41,518 nt of DNA from DAIDKA01 sp049792815. GTDB taxonomy: Bacteria; Pseudomonadota; Gammaproteobacteria; Steroidobacterales; Steroidobacteraceae. The notes under the pieces are model-generated. The model was not told the DNA's origin. It did not search any database and saw nothing but the letters and a program-made list of their open reading frames with translations. Made by a program: the position numbers and the translations under genes. Within the stretch, counting starts at the first letter, position 1; the number at the start of each line of letters is the position of its first letter. Location: positions 1 to 41,518 of the forward strand of contig JBARBG010000094.1 of the NCBI GenBank assembly GCA_049792815.1, written 5' to 3'. Of the stretch, positions 32,738 to 40,704 are shown one piece after another.

Positions 32738-33778
32738 ATGCCCGATCCGACCCCGCAAACGCAGCTCGCGCTGGCGGCGCAGCACGATGCCGCAGGCCAT
32801 CATCACGACGCCATCGACGCCCTGGCGCGCGGCACCAGCGCGGGTGATCTTGTGTGCATGACGCAGCTTGGCAAGCGACTGCTGGTGGGCGATCGGGCGC
32901 CGGCGCTGGCGAAGGAGGGTGCGCGCTTTTTGCTGGAAGCTGCCACCAAGGGCGAAGCTGAAGCGGCCGCCCGGATGGCGACGCTGACTGCGCTGGGAGT
33001 GTGCTGCAAGCAAAGCTGGCCCGAGGCCCTGCGCTGGCTGATTGTTGCCGCCGAGCGCCAGTGGCAGCTGGCCCGCGGCCAGCTGCTGGTGCTGGCCGAG
33101 GGTAGCACGGAGGCGCGCCTGGACCTTGCGAGCTGGTGGGTCAGCCCTCCGGTCCGCGAACTGAGCACGGATCCGCGCGTACGGACCTTGGATTCATTCA
33201 TCACGACCGCGTGTTGCGAGTGGCTCATTGCGCGGGCGCGCCATCGTCTCACCCGTGCCCGTGTCTATGATCCGGTGAACCGTCAGGATGTCATCGGCCA
33301 GACGCGCACGAATTCAGTGGCCAATTTCGCTCTCACCGAGGTGGAACTCCTGGACGTGCTGCTGCAGGCGAAAATGTCCAGCGCCTGCGGGGTGCCGATG
33401 AATCACATGGAAGCACCGGCCGTGCTGCACTATGGCGTCGGCGAGGAGGCGTCAAATCACTACGATTTCGTTGACCCCGCCACGCCTGACTACGCAGGTG
33501 AGATTGGCCGCAACGGGCAGCGGATCGTAACATTCCTGGTCTATCTCAACGATGACTACGAAGGCGGAGAGACCGGCTTTCCGACTCTGGGATTCAGCCA
33601 CAAGGGATGCCGTGGCCAGGGTCTCTTTTTCGTCAACGCCCATGCCGACATGCAGCCGGATCTGCGCATGCTGCACGCCGGACGGCCGCCGACACGCGGT
33701 GAGAAATGGATCGTCTCGCAGTTCATCCGCAGCCGCGCGACGCTCGTCCCGACGCCGCCCCCGCCACCACAAAGGTGA
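32738..33778 (+). CDS. Sel1-repeat / prolyl 4-hydroxylase-like 2OG-Fe(II) oxygenase fusion
   Basis: The 346-residue protein combines two parts. Residues of about 10-125 hold Sel1-like helical repeats (MTQLGKRLLVGD, ARFLLEAATKGEAEAAARMA, ALRWLIVAAERQ). Residues of about 150-335 are a P4Hc domain. The iron ligands are H241 and D243 (NHYDF) and H313 (MLHAG), and K323 (GEKW) binds 2-oxoglutarate. VTFLVYLNDDYEGGETGFP is the central strand pair. It has no signal peptide, so it is cytosolic; the Sel1 part probably recruits the protein to be hydroxylated. A Pro-rich tail ends it. ATG 32738 is favoured over 32702, which lies at the terminator tail. Confidence 0.85.
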   Translation: MPDPTPQTQLALAAQHDAAGHHHDAIDALARGTSAGDLVCMTQLGKRLLVGDRAPALAKEGARFLLEAATKGEAEAAARMATLTALGVCCKQSWPEALRWLIVAAERQWQLARGQLLVLAEGSTEARLDLASWWVSPPVRELSTDPRVRTLDSFITTACCEWLIARARHRLTRARVYDPVNRQDVIGQTRTNSVANFALTEVELLDVLLQAKMSSACGVPMNHMEAPAVLHYGVGEEASNHYDFVDPATPDYAGEIGRNGQRIVTFLVYLNDDYEGGETGFPTLGFSHKGCRGQGLFFVNAHADMQPDLRMLHAGRPPTRGEKWIVSQFIRSRATLVPTPPPPPQR

Positions 33779-33823
33779 TATCGTAATTGCGACGAGTATC
33801 GCGCCGGCGATGGAGCGTAACCC

Positions 33824-34738
33824 ATGATCATTGAGCGTGAAGACCAGGTAACCGAAGCGGTGCTGAGTGAAACTCAACGCATAGAGGATCCGCGTCTCAA
33901 GCAAATCATTCAGTCTCTCATCAGGCACCTGCACGGATTTGCACAAGAAGTGCGGCTTACCGAGGAGGAATTCAATTCCGCAATCAATCTCGTGAGTGAC
34001 CTGGGAAGGCTCACCACCGCCAGCCACAACGAGACGCGCCTGATCGCAGGCTCGCTTGGGCTGTCGACGCTGGTATGCATGATGAACAATTCCGGTACTA
34101 CCGCCAATCTGCTCGGTCCTTTCTGGCGCAAGGACGCGCCGCAGGTCGAGAACGGGGGCTCGATCGTGCGCTCGCCGACAGCCGGCCACCCGTTCTTCTT
34201 CACCGGCCATGTCGTCGACACGGAGGGCCGGCCTATCGGCGGCGCGCACGTAGACGTGTGGCATGCCTCCACCAAGGGATTGTATGAGAATCAGGATCCA
34301 GGCCAGGCGGACTGGAATCTGCGGGGTCGCTTCATCACTGATGAGACGGGTCATTTCAATTACCGCACCATCAAGCCCTCGGGCTACCCGGTGCCGGCCG
34401 GTGGACCCACCGAGAAGCTGCTGAACGTGCAGCACCGTCACCCCTTCCGACCCGCGCATCTGCACGCGCTGGTCTACAAGGAGGGCTTCAAGACCATTGC
34501 CTCACAGGTGTACTGCGATGACGATGAGAATCTGACGACCGATGCCCAGTTCGGTGTGATCACGAACGCAATCGGGCACTGCGTTCGGCACGAGGAGGCA
34601 GCTCCAGACAGCGATGTTCAGGGCCCCTGGTACAGCATGGCCTACACCTTCGTTCTGAAGCGGGGCGAGTCCTGGTTGCCCACGCCGCCGGTTTCAGCCA
34701 AGAGCAACGTGGCCGCTGCCATGATGGGGACGGCCTGA
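33824..34738 (+). CDS. Intradiol ring-cleavage dioxygenase (hydroxyquinol/catechol 1,2-dioxygenase-like)
   Basis: It opens catechol-type rings between the two hydroxyls using Fe(III) and O2. The 304-residue protein has the N-terminal helical dimerisation domain (about 1-100) and the catalytic beta domain. The four Fe(III) ligands are Y154 (KGLYENQ), Y188 (SGYPVP), H212 and H214 (RPAHLHAL). LLGPFWRKDAP and DVWHASTKGLYENQDP are family segments. The form lacking the catechol-specific features is closest to hydroxyquinol 1,2-dioxygenases, giving maleylacetate from 1,2,4-trihydroxybenzene, but the substrate is not certain. GGAGCG (33812-33817) is the ribosome binding site. Its TGA overlaps the next ATG by one base. 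Confidence 0.92.
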   Translation: MIIEREDQVTEAVLSETQRIEDPRLKQIIQSLIRHLHGFAQEVRLTEEEFNSAINLVSDLGRLTTASHNETRLIAGSLGLSTLVCMMNNSGTTANLLGPFWRKDAPQVENGGSIVRSPTAGHPFFFTGHVVDTEGRPIGGAHVDVWHASTKGLYENQDPGQADWNLRGRFITDETGHFNYRTIKPSGYPVPAGGPTEKLLNVQHRHPFRPAHLHALVYKEGFKTIASQVYCDDDENLTTDAQFGVITNAIGHCVRHEEAAPDSDVQGPWYSMAYTFVLKRGESWLPTPPVSAKSNVAAAMMGTA

Positions 34739-35202
34739 TGTCTGCGGGTGAGGTTGCCGGGGGGCTGACCTGGGAGGTCATGGAATCCCGGATTCGACAG
34801 TACTTCGATGATTGCAATTCAGGTGACATCGAGCGGGTGGCCGCCAACTTTGAACCCGCTGCTGTTCATTATTTTCCGCCGGGTACTTATGAAGGGCCGT
34901 TCCGTGGCGCCCGCACCATCGGCGCAAAGTGGAGTACCGCGGTTCAGAACCTGGGCTCATATTGGACGGTCGACCAGGTGCTGTGTGATCCACGCACGCG
35001 GCGCGCCGTCATCGAATGGACCCATTTCAAGCGTGTGCCGGGCATCGTGCTGCGCGGCGATGAGTGGTACGTATTCAGCTCCCGAGGGCTCATTGAAGAG
35101 ATTCGAGCGTACTACGCCTCCCCGCAGGACCCGTCGCTGAAGCATCTCGAGTTGGGTGGCTTCGATTATGCCGGCCGCGGCTATCCGCTCACGGCGCCCT
35201 GA
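34738..35202 (+). CDS. SnoaL/NTF2-like fold protein
   Basis: The 154-residue product has the NTF2-like cone fold pattern. It opens WEVMESRIRQYFDDCNSGD and continues HYFPPGTYEGPFRGARTIGAKW, TRRAVIEWTHFKR and GLIEEIRAYYAS. Such proteins act as hydratases, isomerases or cyclases on small ring compounds, or simply bind ligands. The reaction cannot be read from sequence. The start overlaps the stop of the intradiol dioxygenase (TGATG), and the FAH-family gene starts two bases after its stop, so the three are translated as a unit. That places it in the processing of the ring-cleavage product. Confidence 0.82.
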   Translation: MSAGEVAGGLTWEVMESRIRQYFDDCNSGDIERVAANFEPAAVHYFPPGTYEGPFRGARTIGAKWSTAVQNLGSYWTVDQVLCDPRTRRAVIEWTHFKRVPGIVLRGDEWYVFSSRGLIEEIRAYYASPQDPSLKHLELGGFDYAGRGYPLTAP

Positions 35203-35204
35203 GA

Positions 35205-36032
35205 ATGGCGCCCGCCGAAACCCGCCGCATTGTGCTCGACGGCGGTGTCGTGGAGATGCAGCGGCAAGGGAACAGGTTGGTCGCCCGGGATGGTCGGCAG
35301 ATTGATTGTGATGCAGCGGTGCACTTGCCCCCGGTTGAGCCGAGCAAGATCATCTGCGCGCACCTGAATTACCGCAACCGGGTGGAGGAGTTGAAGACTG
35401 CGGCCGGTCCGGCGCCGAACTACTTCTACAAGCCGCCCTCATGCCTCATTGGGCACCGTGGAGCGGTGATACGACCGCAGGGTTGCCGGTTTCTGAACTA
35501 TGAAGGCGAAGTGGGCATCATCGTCGGACGCACGGCCCGCAACATTCGCCGGGCGCAGGCGCAGGACTACATCGCCGGGTACACCTTGGCCAACGACTAC
35601 GCGCTGCATGACTTTCGCGATGCGGATCGCGGCTCGATGGTCAGGGTCAAGGGCGCGGACACGCTTGGCGTGGTCGGGCCTGGCCTGGTGCGTGGTTGGC
35701 GACCGGCCGGACAGATTCTGCGCACCTACGTCAATGGGCAGATCGTTCAGGAGTCCAGCCTGGATGAAATGATCTGGGATATGAGCTATTTGCTCACGGA
35801 TCTGGCCCGCATGATGACGCTGAACCCGGGCGATCTGATCATGACCGGAACGCCCGCAAATTCACGACCCGTCAATCCCGGCGATACCGTCGTGGTGGAA
35901 GTTGAAGGACTTGGGCGCCTTGAGAACACGATTGTGGAAGGCGACTCGCCGATCTCCAGCGAGGCGGGATGGCCCCCAGCTGCATCGGAGAAAGTGCTGG
36001 GTGTCGCCTTGGGCGAGAAGTTGCGAGAGTAG
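35205..36032 (+). CDS. Fumarylacetoacetate hydrolase (FAH) family protein
   Basis: The 275-residue protein has the FAH C-terminal-type fold. It includes the approach loop KIICAHLNYRNRVEEL, the metal-binding acidic set in NYEGEVGIIVGR and LANDYALHDFRDADRGS, and the closing MTLNPGDLIMTGTPANSRPV. Family members are C-C hydrolases, isomerases and decarboxylases acting on keto acids of aromatic catabolism (HpcE, fumarylpyruvate hydrolase). In extradiol pathways they process meta-cleavage products. Pairing with an intradiol dioxygenase, as here, is not the standard route. It is the third gene of the tightly coupled unit; about 150 bases with an AT-rich patch (near 36054-36072) follow. Confidence 0.9.
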   Translation: MAPAETRRIVLDGGVVEMQRQGNRLVARDGRQIDCDAAVHLPPVEPSKIICAHLNYRNRVEELKTAAGPAPNYFYKPPSCLIGHRGAVIRPQGCRFLNYEGEVGIIVGRTARNIRRAQAQDYIAGYTLANDYALHDFRDADRGSMVRVKGADTLGVVGPGLVRGWRPAGQILRTYVNGQIVQESSLDEMIWDMSYLLTDLARMMTLNPGDLIMTGTPANSRPVNPGDTVVVEVEGLGRLENTIVEGDSPISSEAGWPPAASEKVLGVALGEKLRE

Positions 36033-36180
36033 CAAAGAAGTCAACCTAAGCTATTGATTATGTTAATATTATGACCGCTGTCCAGGAAAGGCGTCGGAAT
36101 CGCTACAACGCGCTGTGAGGCTTGAGCGGCAACTCTTCGAACTGCAGAATCGGGATCGCTAAAACATTCGGACAAGGACC

Positions 36181-36474
36181 ATGGCCAAGGCATATTGGAT
36201 TTCCGCGTACCGTTCGATACGTGACGATGCGGCGCTCGCCGCGTACGCCAAGCTCGCGGCGCCTGCACTGCAGGCAGCCGGTGGCCGCTTCCTTGCACGC
36301 GGCCTGCCGGCGCGCGTCTATGAAGGTGGGCTCGCTCAGCGCACCGTGCTCATTGAGTTCGATAACCTCGCGCAAGCCATCGCCGCGCATGACAGCCCTG
36401 GGTATCAGCAGGCGCTGCGTGCACTGGGAGAAGGTGCCGATCGTGATTTGCGTATTGTCGAGGGAATCGCATGA
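36181..36474 (+). CDS. DUF1330 family protein
   Basis: The 97-residue product follows the DUF1330 pattern: AYWISAYRSIRDDAALAAYAKLAAPALQAAGGRFLARG at the start, then VYEGGLAQRTVLIEFDNLAQAIAAHDSPGYQQALRALG. The fold is a dimeric alpha-beta barrel related to ABM monooxygenases, and the function of the family is unknown. ATG 36181 has a poorly placed AAGGA. It stands between the ring-cleavage unit and the VOC gene on the same strand, so a role with small aromatic or keto metabolites is possible but not shown. Confidence 0.82.
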   Translation: MAKAYWISAYRSIRDDAALAAYAKLAAPALQAAGGRFLARGLPARVYEGGLAQRTVLIEFDNLAQAIAAHDSPGYQQALRALGEGADRDLRIVEGIA

Positions 36475-36685
36475 CCAGCGCGTCGCGAAGAGCCGTGATT
36501 CGCGCCTTCTGAGAGCTCTGCGCACGAACGCGCTGCGATCCGGCGAGCGCCCACGGTGTCATCGCTTCAAGGTTCGGGCGGCAAAGTTGTCGTGTTACCG
36601 ACAGAACTTGCCGCGTGGGCGCGGGTACCCGGCTTGCGACGTGTCAACATGGCTTACGTCTATCTTGCCAAAGGAGTCGATCGCC

Positions 36686-37063
36686 ATGCCTGCCACCCTT
36701 CGCCATTTTGCGATCAACGCAGACGATGTGCAGCGCGCCAAAGCCTTCTACGAGAAAGTGTTTGGCTGGACGTTTAGCCCGTGGGGGCCTCCGGACTTCT
36801 ACCAGGTAAGGAGCGCCGGTAGTGGTTTGATGGGTGCCCTGCAGGAACGGCGCGACCTGCAGCCAGCGCGGCGCACGAACGCCTTTGAGACCACCTTCGC
36901 TGTGGACGACATTCAGACGACCTTGTCGTCCGTCGAGGCTCACGGCGGTAAGATTCTCATGCAACCTTTCCGTATCGAAGGCGTTGGTGACATCGGCTAT
37001 TTCGAGGACAGCGAGGGCAATATTTGCGGCGTCGCTCAATACCTACCGGGACTTTGGAAATGA
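36686..37063 (+). CDS. VOC (glyoxalase/bleomycin resistance/dioxygenase) superfamily protein
   Basis: From ATG 36686, nine bases after AAGGAG (36671-36676), the product is 125 residues, one pair of beta-alpha-beta-beta-beta modules. RHFAINADDVQRAKAFYEKVFGW is the classical opening, and FEDSEGNICGVAQY the closing segment that usually carries a glutamate metal ligand. The frame is open upstream, but that part shows no family features. Single-module VOC proteins may be metal-dependent isomerases, lyases or ligand binders. Its 3' end overlaps the AraC gene by four bases (ATGA), so the two are co-translated. Confidence 0.88.
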   Translation: MPATLRHFAINADDVQRAKAFYEKVFGWTFSPWGPPDFYQVRSAGSGLMGALQERRDLQPARRTNAFETTFAVDDIQTTLSSVEAHGGKILMQPFRIEGVGDIGYFEDSEGNICGVAQYLPGLWK

Positions 37064-37836
37064 GCACCGGTGACGGCTTCGACGTACGCTCGTTGGCCGC
37101 CACCTATCGCAACGGCCACCATTTGCCTGTCCACGTCCATCCCTGGGCGCAGCTCATTTACGCCCGTTGTGGCGTCATACATGTCATCGCGGCCGGACGC
37201 CTATGGTTGACGCCGCCCACTCGTGCGATCTGGATCCCTCACGGCACGGGTCACGAGATCGAATTCAAGGGCGAGACCGCTTTGCGTACCCTTTATGTCA
37301 GTGCGGCCAGAGCGGGCGCAGCCGAGCCCTCCGTAAGAATGTTGGAGGTGGTGCCACTCTTCAGCGAGCTGATCTTGCACATCGTGACCTTGGGTATGCT
37401 CGATCCGCGGCGTCCCGAGCATGACCGGCTGGCCGCGGTGCTGATGGATCTGATCTCGGGAGCACGCCCGGTGGATCTTATTCTGCCGCTGCCGCGAGAC
37501 CCAAGGGCGCTGAAGCTTGCGCACTACCTGCGATCCGCACCAGGTGACAGGCACGGCCTTGAGGCGTTGGTAATGACGACCGGGGCGAGCCTGCGGACCT
37601 TGCAGCGCTGCTTCGCGGAAGAGACTGGCATGACGATCGAAGCCTGGCGGCAGAAGGCCCGGCTGGTCCACTCGGCCGCCGCGCTCGCGCAGGGCGCGAG
37701 CGTAACGGACGCCTCCTTGGCGTGCGGCTATGAGAGTTCAAGTGCTTATGCTGCAGCGTTCCGCAAACAGTTCGGTGTTACGCCAAGGCGCTTCCGCGTT
37801 CACTCGGGCACGGCCGACGCTATTGGATCAGTGTGA
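37060..37836 (+). CDS. AraC family transcriptional regulator
   Basis: The 258-residue regulator has an N-terminal cupin ligand domain. Visible are HHLPVHVHPWAQLIYARCGVI, TPPTRAIWIPHGTGHEI and LRTLYVS. The C-terminal pair of helix-turn-helix motifs follows, in LVMTTGASLRTLQRCFAEETGMTIEAWRQKARL and GASVTDASLACGYESSSAYAAAFRKQFGVTPRRFR. This is the AraC_N/cupin-2 subtype. Overlap with the VOC gene (ATGA) suggests that it regulates that gene or the preceding catabolic genes. The stop lies three bases from the stop of the convergent protease gene. Confidence 0.92.
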   Translation: MSTGDGFDVRSLAATYRNGHHLPVHVHPWAQLIYARCGVIHVIAAGRLWLTPPTRAIWIPHGTGHEIEFKGETALRTLYVSAARAGAAEPSVRMLEVVPLFSELILHIVTLGMLDPRRPEHDRLAAVLMDLISGARPVDLILPLPRDPRALKLAHYLRSAPGDRHGLEALVMTTGASLRTLQRCFAEETGMTIEAWRQKARLVHSAAALAQGASVTDASLACGYESSSAYAAAFRKQFGVTPRRFRVHSGTADAIGSV

Positions 37837-37839
37837 CGC

Positions 37840-39834
37840 TCAATGCTCCAGTGCCCTGAATCCACTGTGCAGGGCTTCCAGCTTGGCGTGCAGAGTGTCC
37901 TGCCCGGGATTGCCCTCGCTCTGAGCAGTGAGCGCGTAGCGCACGTTCGCGGCGTCGGGGGCAGATCCTGAGGCCGCCGGTGACTCCGCAGCCATGCTTA
38001 TTTTCTGGCCGCCGGTCACGTCCGAGGCGACAGCGTTGTAAGGAAACTGTCTATTGGTGAGCTTTGTCCAGTTGGCCTGGAAGCCTTCCGGCAGTGTCGC
38101 GTCAGGGTGCGCAAAGCGTCGCACGTCGACGAACTCCGGGTGCTTGGGTCCGCCACCCACAGCGACTCCCGCGACATCCCATACAACGCGGCCGCCATCC
38201 TCAAAGAAGCTGAAGTTGAGAGTGAGAATGCTCTCCGAGCTCAAGGCCACGGAATCCGGCGTGACGGTGAGCTCCATGCGCCTGGAGCGGAATTGCACGC
38301 GCGCATAGTCGGGGGCGACGTCAATGATGAGCTTGCTGAACACCGGCGAAGCTGGCTTCAGCTCCAGGTACTCGCGCCATCGCTCGAGCGAGCCTTCGTC
38401 AGTTGCCCACAGGAAGTTGGCGATCACTTCCTGCTGGTGCACAAACACGTCCTTAAGTCCGGTCGGGCCGCCCGAGAGCGTCGCGATCATGCCTTCCGGC
38501 GTCGTTTGGCTCAACGCAACCACCGACAAATCGTCGAACGGAATATTCCAGACTTTCACCTGCCACACTCGCCCATAGGCGTCGCTGTAAGCGAATTCCT
38601 CGCTGGCCTTGCCGAGCGAGGTGACCTTGATCGAGTCGGTGCCGATGGCGCGATGCAGTGCGAAGCCGCTCTTGAGCAGGAGATCCATTTGCAGCTTCGA
38701 GTCGGTGTACAGACTCGCAAGTTTCAGGTCATCGGGTGCGCGCAAGCGGAATATGTTGCCGCCGTACTGCACAAAGCCATTGTGATCGAGCTGTGCGGTC
38801 TGTATTTCCTTGGGCGCTGCGGTGGTCCACAGGTGATCCTGGCCCTCGCGGATCACACGGGGGAACGGCGAACGCAGAATTTCATGCAGGAGCTCCTGTG
38901 AGCTGGCGCTGCCCGGGAATAGGCGGTCCTTGTTGTGCGCGAGGAGTTGCTCATCCCCGCGGATGGCCCGGTCGGTGGTGATTTTGCGCAGCGCCGTGTA
39001 AAAGTCCACCAGCGGCCGAGGCAATGCGATGCGCTCGTTCGTGACGATGGTCTCGGAGACATCCATGATGGGCAATCGCGTGCTGCCGTGCTCCTCCACG
39101 GTTCCCGTGGAGTCGCTGGCCTGCTCGACCAACTTGATCGGCGCCGCGTAGTTGAGGTTCTCGGAAGCGGACTTGCGCAGTACAACGCCGATGACTTGTC
39201 CGTCCTTGTCGACGAGAGGTCCACCGCTGTTGCCCGGTGAAGCGGCGGCGCTGAAGCGCACCCACTTCCAGCGGCCCTCCACTTCCTCCGGTGTCTCTGA
39301 GGTGTAGACGCCATCGCGAATGACGATGCCCTCCCCGAGCGCGTTACCGACCGCGAACACCGGGTCGTTGAGCGCAATCGCTCCACCAAGGGCAAGTGGA
39401 CGCAAGCTCTTTGGCGGGTTCCGCAGTGAGAATTCCGCAAAGTCCTGCGCCTGGGAGAACTTCAGGATTTGGTCTATTGCATAAACCTCGCCGGCCGCAT
39501 CCCGCAGTGCGGGGGGGCCGAACTGGCTGCCCATCCCGATGCGCAGCACGTGTGCAGCCGTGACGAATCGATTGGCGCCAACCGCGAAGGCCGTGCCGAT
39601 CGAGCGGTATTTATCGATGCGCTGCTGATAGGGAATGAGCTCCATCGGCAGAGCTCGCTCGTAGGTTACGGCGCCCTCGTCGGGCTTCGACTGCACGACC
39701 TCGAATGTCGCGGCGCGCACGTGCTGCTGGACCTCGCCAGCAAGGCCCTGGGCGATTGCCAGGGTTGGGAGGAGCGTCGCCAACCCGATGATCACATTCA
39801 CGAGCCGGTGGGGAAATCCGAGAGCGGTGGCCAT
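37840..39834 (-). CDS. Secreted trypsin-like serine protease with large C-terminal region
   Basis: The 664-residue protein has a signal peptide (about 1-28, ending LAIAQ). The trypsin-like domain (about 35-230) has its triad at H95 (VTAAHVL), D131 (QAQDFAEF) and S203 (SPGNSGGPLV), with the oxyanion Gly-Asn. It resembles DegP/HtrA-type proteases but no PDZ domain is visible. Residues of about 240-664 are a long, mainly beta region that I do not recognise, with VWQVKVWNIPFDDLSVVALSQTTPEG as one landmark. ATG 39834 follows a GAGGAGAGGG ribosome site. It probably works in the periplasm or outside the cell. The symbol is left empty because no named homologue is clear. Confidence 0.85.
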   Translation of the reverse strand: MATALGFPHRLVNVIIGLATLLPTLAIAQGLAGEVQQHVRAATFEVVQSKPDEGAVTYERALPMELIPYQQRIDKYRSIGTAFAVGANRFVTAAHVLRIGMGSQFGPPALRDAAGEVYAIDQILKFSQAQDFAEFSLRNPPKSLRPLALGGAIALNDPVFAVGNALGEGIVIRDGVYTSETPEEVEGRWKWVRFSAAASPGNSGGPLVDKDGQVIGVVLRKSASENLNYAAPIKLVEQASDSTGTVEEHGSTRLPIMDVSETIVTNERIALPRPLVDFYTALRKITTDRAIRGDEQLLAHNKDRLFPGSASSQELLHEILRSPFPRVIREGQDHLWTTAAPKEIQTAQLDHNGFVQYGGNIFRLRAPDDLKLASLYTDSKLQMDLLLKSGFALHRAIGTDSIKVTSLGKASEEFAYSDAYGRVWQVKVWNIPFDDLSVVALSQTTPEGMIATLSGGPTGLKDVFVHQQEVIANFLWATDEGSLERWREYLELKPASPVFSKLIIDVAPDYARVQFRSRRMELTVTPDSVALSSESILTLNFSFFEDGGRVVWDVAGVAVGGGPKHPEFVDVRRFAHPDATLPEGFQANWTKLTNRQFPYNAVASDVTGGQKISMAAESPAASGSAPDAANVRYALTAQSEGNPGQDTLHAKLEALHSGFRALEH

Positions 39835-40125
39835 GCGTTCCCTCTCCTCAAGAACCTGACATCGGATGCGTCTTTCGGGCTACACGACGATATCCGAATT
39901 TGGTGGAAACTTCACCAAGCCACGTGCGCCCTGTTCGAACCCGTAAATTCATACGGCGTCTCGAGCGTGATCGACTTGTTTGGTGTCGAATGCGACTCAT
40001 CTATCGCAAGGCCCCAGAGGACATCTTGTCCGCGTCGACGAAGGAACTGCGATCTGCGGCAATGGATCAAGTCAGGCACCGGATTGCCGAGGCTATGCCA
40101 TGCCGCCCTGGGCAAGGACCCGTCT
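39835..40125. other. 291-base intergenic stretch
   Basis: It holds the ribosome binding site of the protease gene (39838-39850 on the minus strand) and presumably its promoter. Short open frames occur on the plus strand but have no signal peptide, motif or ribosome binding site. I see nothing else. Confidence 0.4.
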
Positions 40126-40704
40126 TCAGGAACCTGATAGATGTTTGAGGAGTTGCCCTAGCGCCGGCCGGCCGTCGTGCCACAGCCTAAATGAAACATT
40201 GGGTGACTCGTTGGGCAGTCTTAGGGTCATTTCGTGACTTGTGGAGATCAGTCTCAGTGTCTCAAGATCGGTAACGTATGCGCGCATCGCGGATTCACGC
40301 GTATCCGGCACAAACAGGTCTTCTGGTTTCGGCAAAGCAACTGGCAGCCGCGGTAGCGGATGTAAATCGATGGAGTGCCCATCGACATCAATCAGCAGTT
40401 CTCCGGAGTCGCCTCCGTGCGCAAACGGCGCTTCGCTATAATAATCTGCCCAACGATAGAGGAGCACCATTGCTGTGTATTTGCCGTTATCGTCCCTTTG
40501 AATTGCAACGAGCGTCAGGAAATCGTGAGCAGATGCGCCGTTGGAGTCGGGCTCAAGTTCAATGGGTGCGCCCACCACCGATACTGTGATTCCCGTACGA
40601 TCATCCACGAGGTCACGAGGACCTGTTGGCAAACTCGAACAGCCAGCCACTGCGGCCAGGATCGTGAACGAAAGAAATCCTCTGAGGGTACGTCTAATGA
40701 CCAT
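40126..40704 (-). CDS. Hypothetical lipoprotein
   Basis: The 192-residue product begins MVIRRTLRGFLSFTILAAVAGCSS, a clean lipoprotein signal with lipobox VAGC and C22 as the lipidated residue. The mature part (about 170 residues) has DRTGITVSVVGAPIELEPD and DFLTLVAIQRDDNGKYTAMVLLYRWADYY near the start and LISTSHEMTLRLPNE near the end. This suggests a beta-sandwich, but I recognise no family. A GAAGG lies 11 bases before the ATG on its strand. Its direction is the same as the protease gene, 291 bases away, so they may be related, but nothing else supports that. Confidence 0.72.
   Translation of the reverse strand: MVIRRTLRGFLSFTILAAVAGCSSLPTGPRDLVDDRTGITVSVVGAPIELEPDSNGASAHDFLTLVAIQRDDNGKYTAMVLLYRWADYYSEAPFAHGGDSGELLIDVDGHSIDLHPLPRLPVALPKPEDLFVPDTRESAMRAYVTDLETLRLISTSHEMTLRLPNESPNVSFRLWHDGRPALGQLLKHLSGS

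Noticed and set aside
26173..37836. A complete 2,4-D degradation (tfd) cluster
   Set aside because: Only a TfdA-like enzyme and an AAHS permease are present; tfdB, tfdC-type chlorocatechol context, tfdD, tfdE and tfdF are absent, so the substrate should not be named.
39900..40148. 82-codon plus-strand open frame between the protease and lipoprotein genes
   Set aside because: It has no ribosome binding site, no motif, and overlaps the end of the lipoprotein gene on the other strand.
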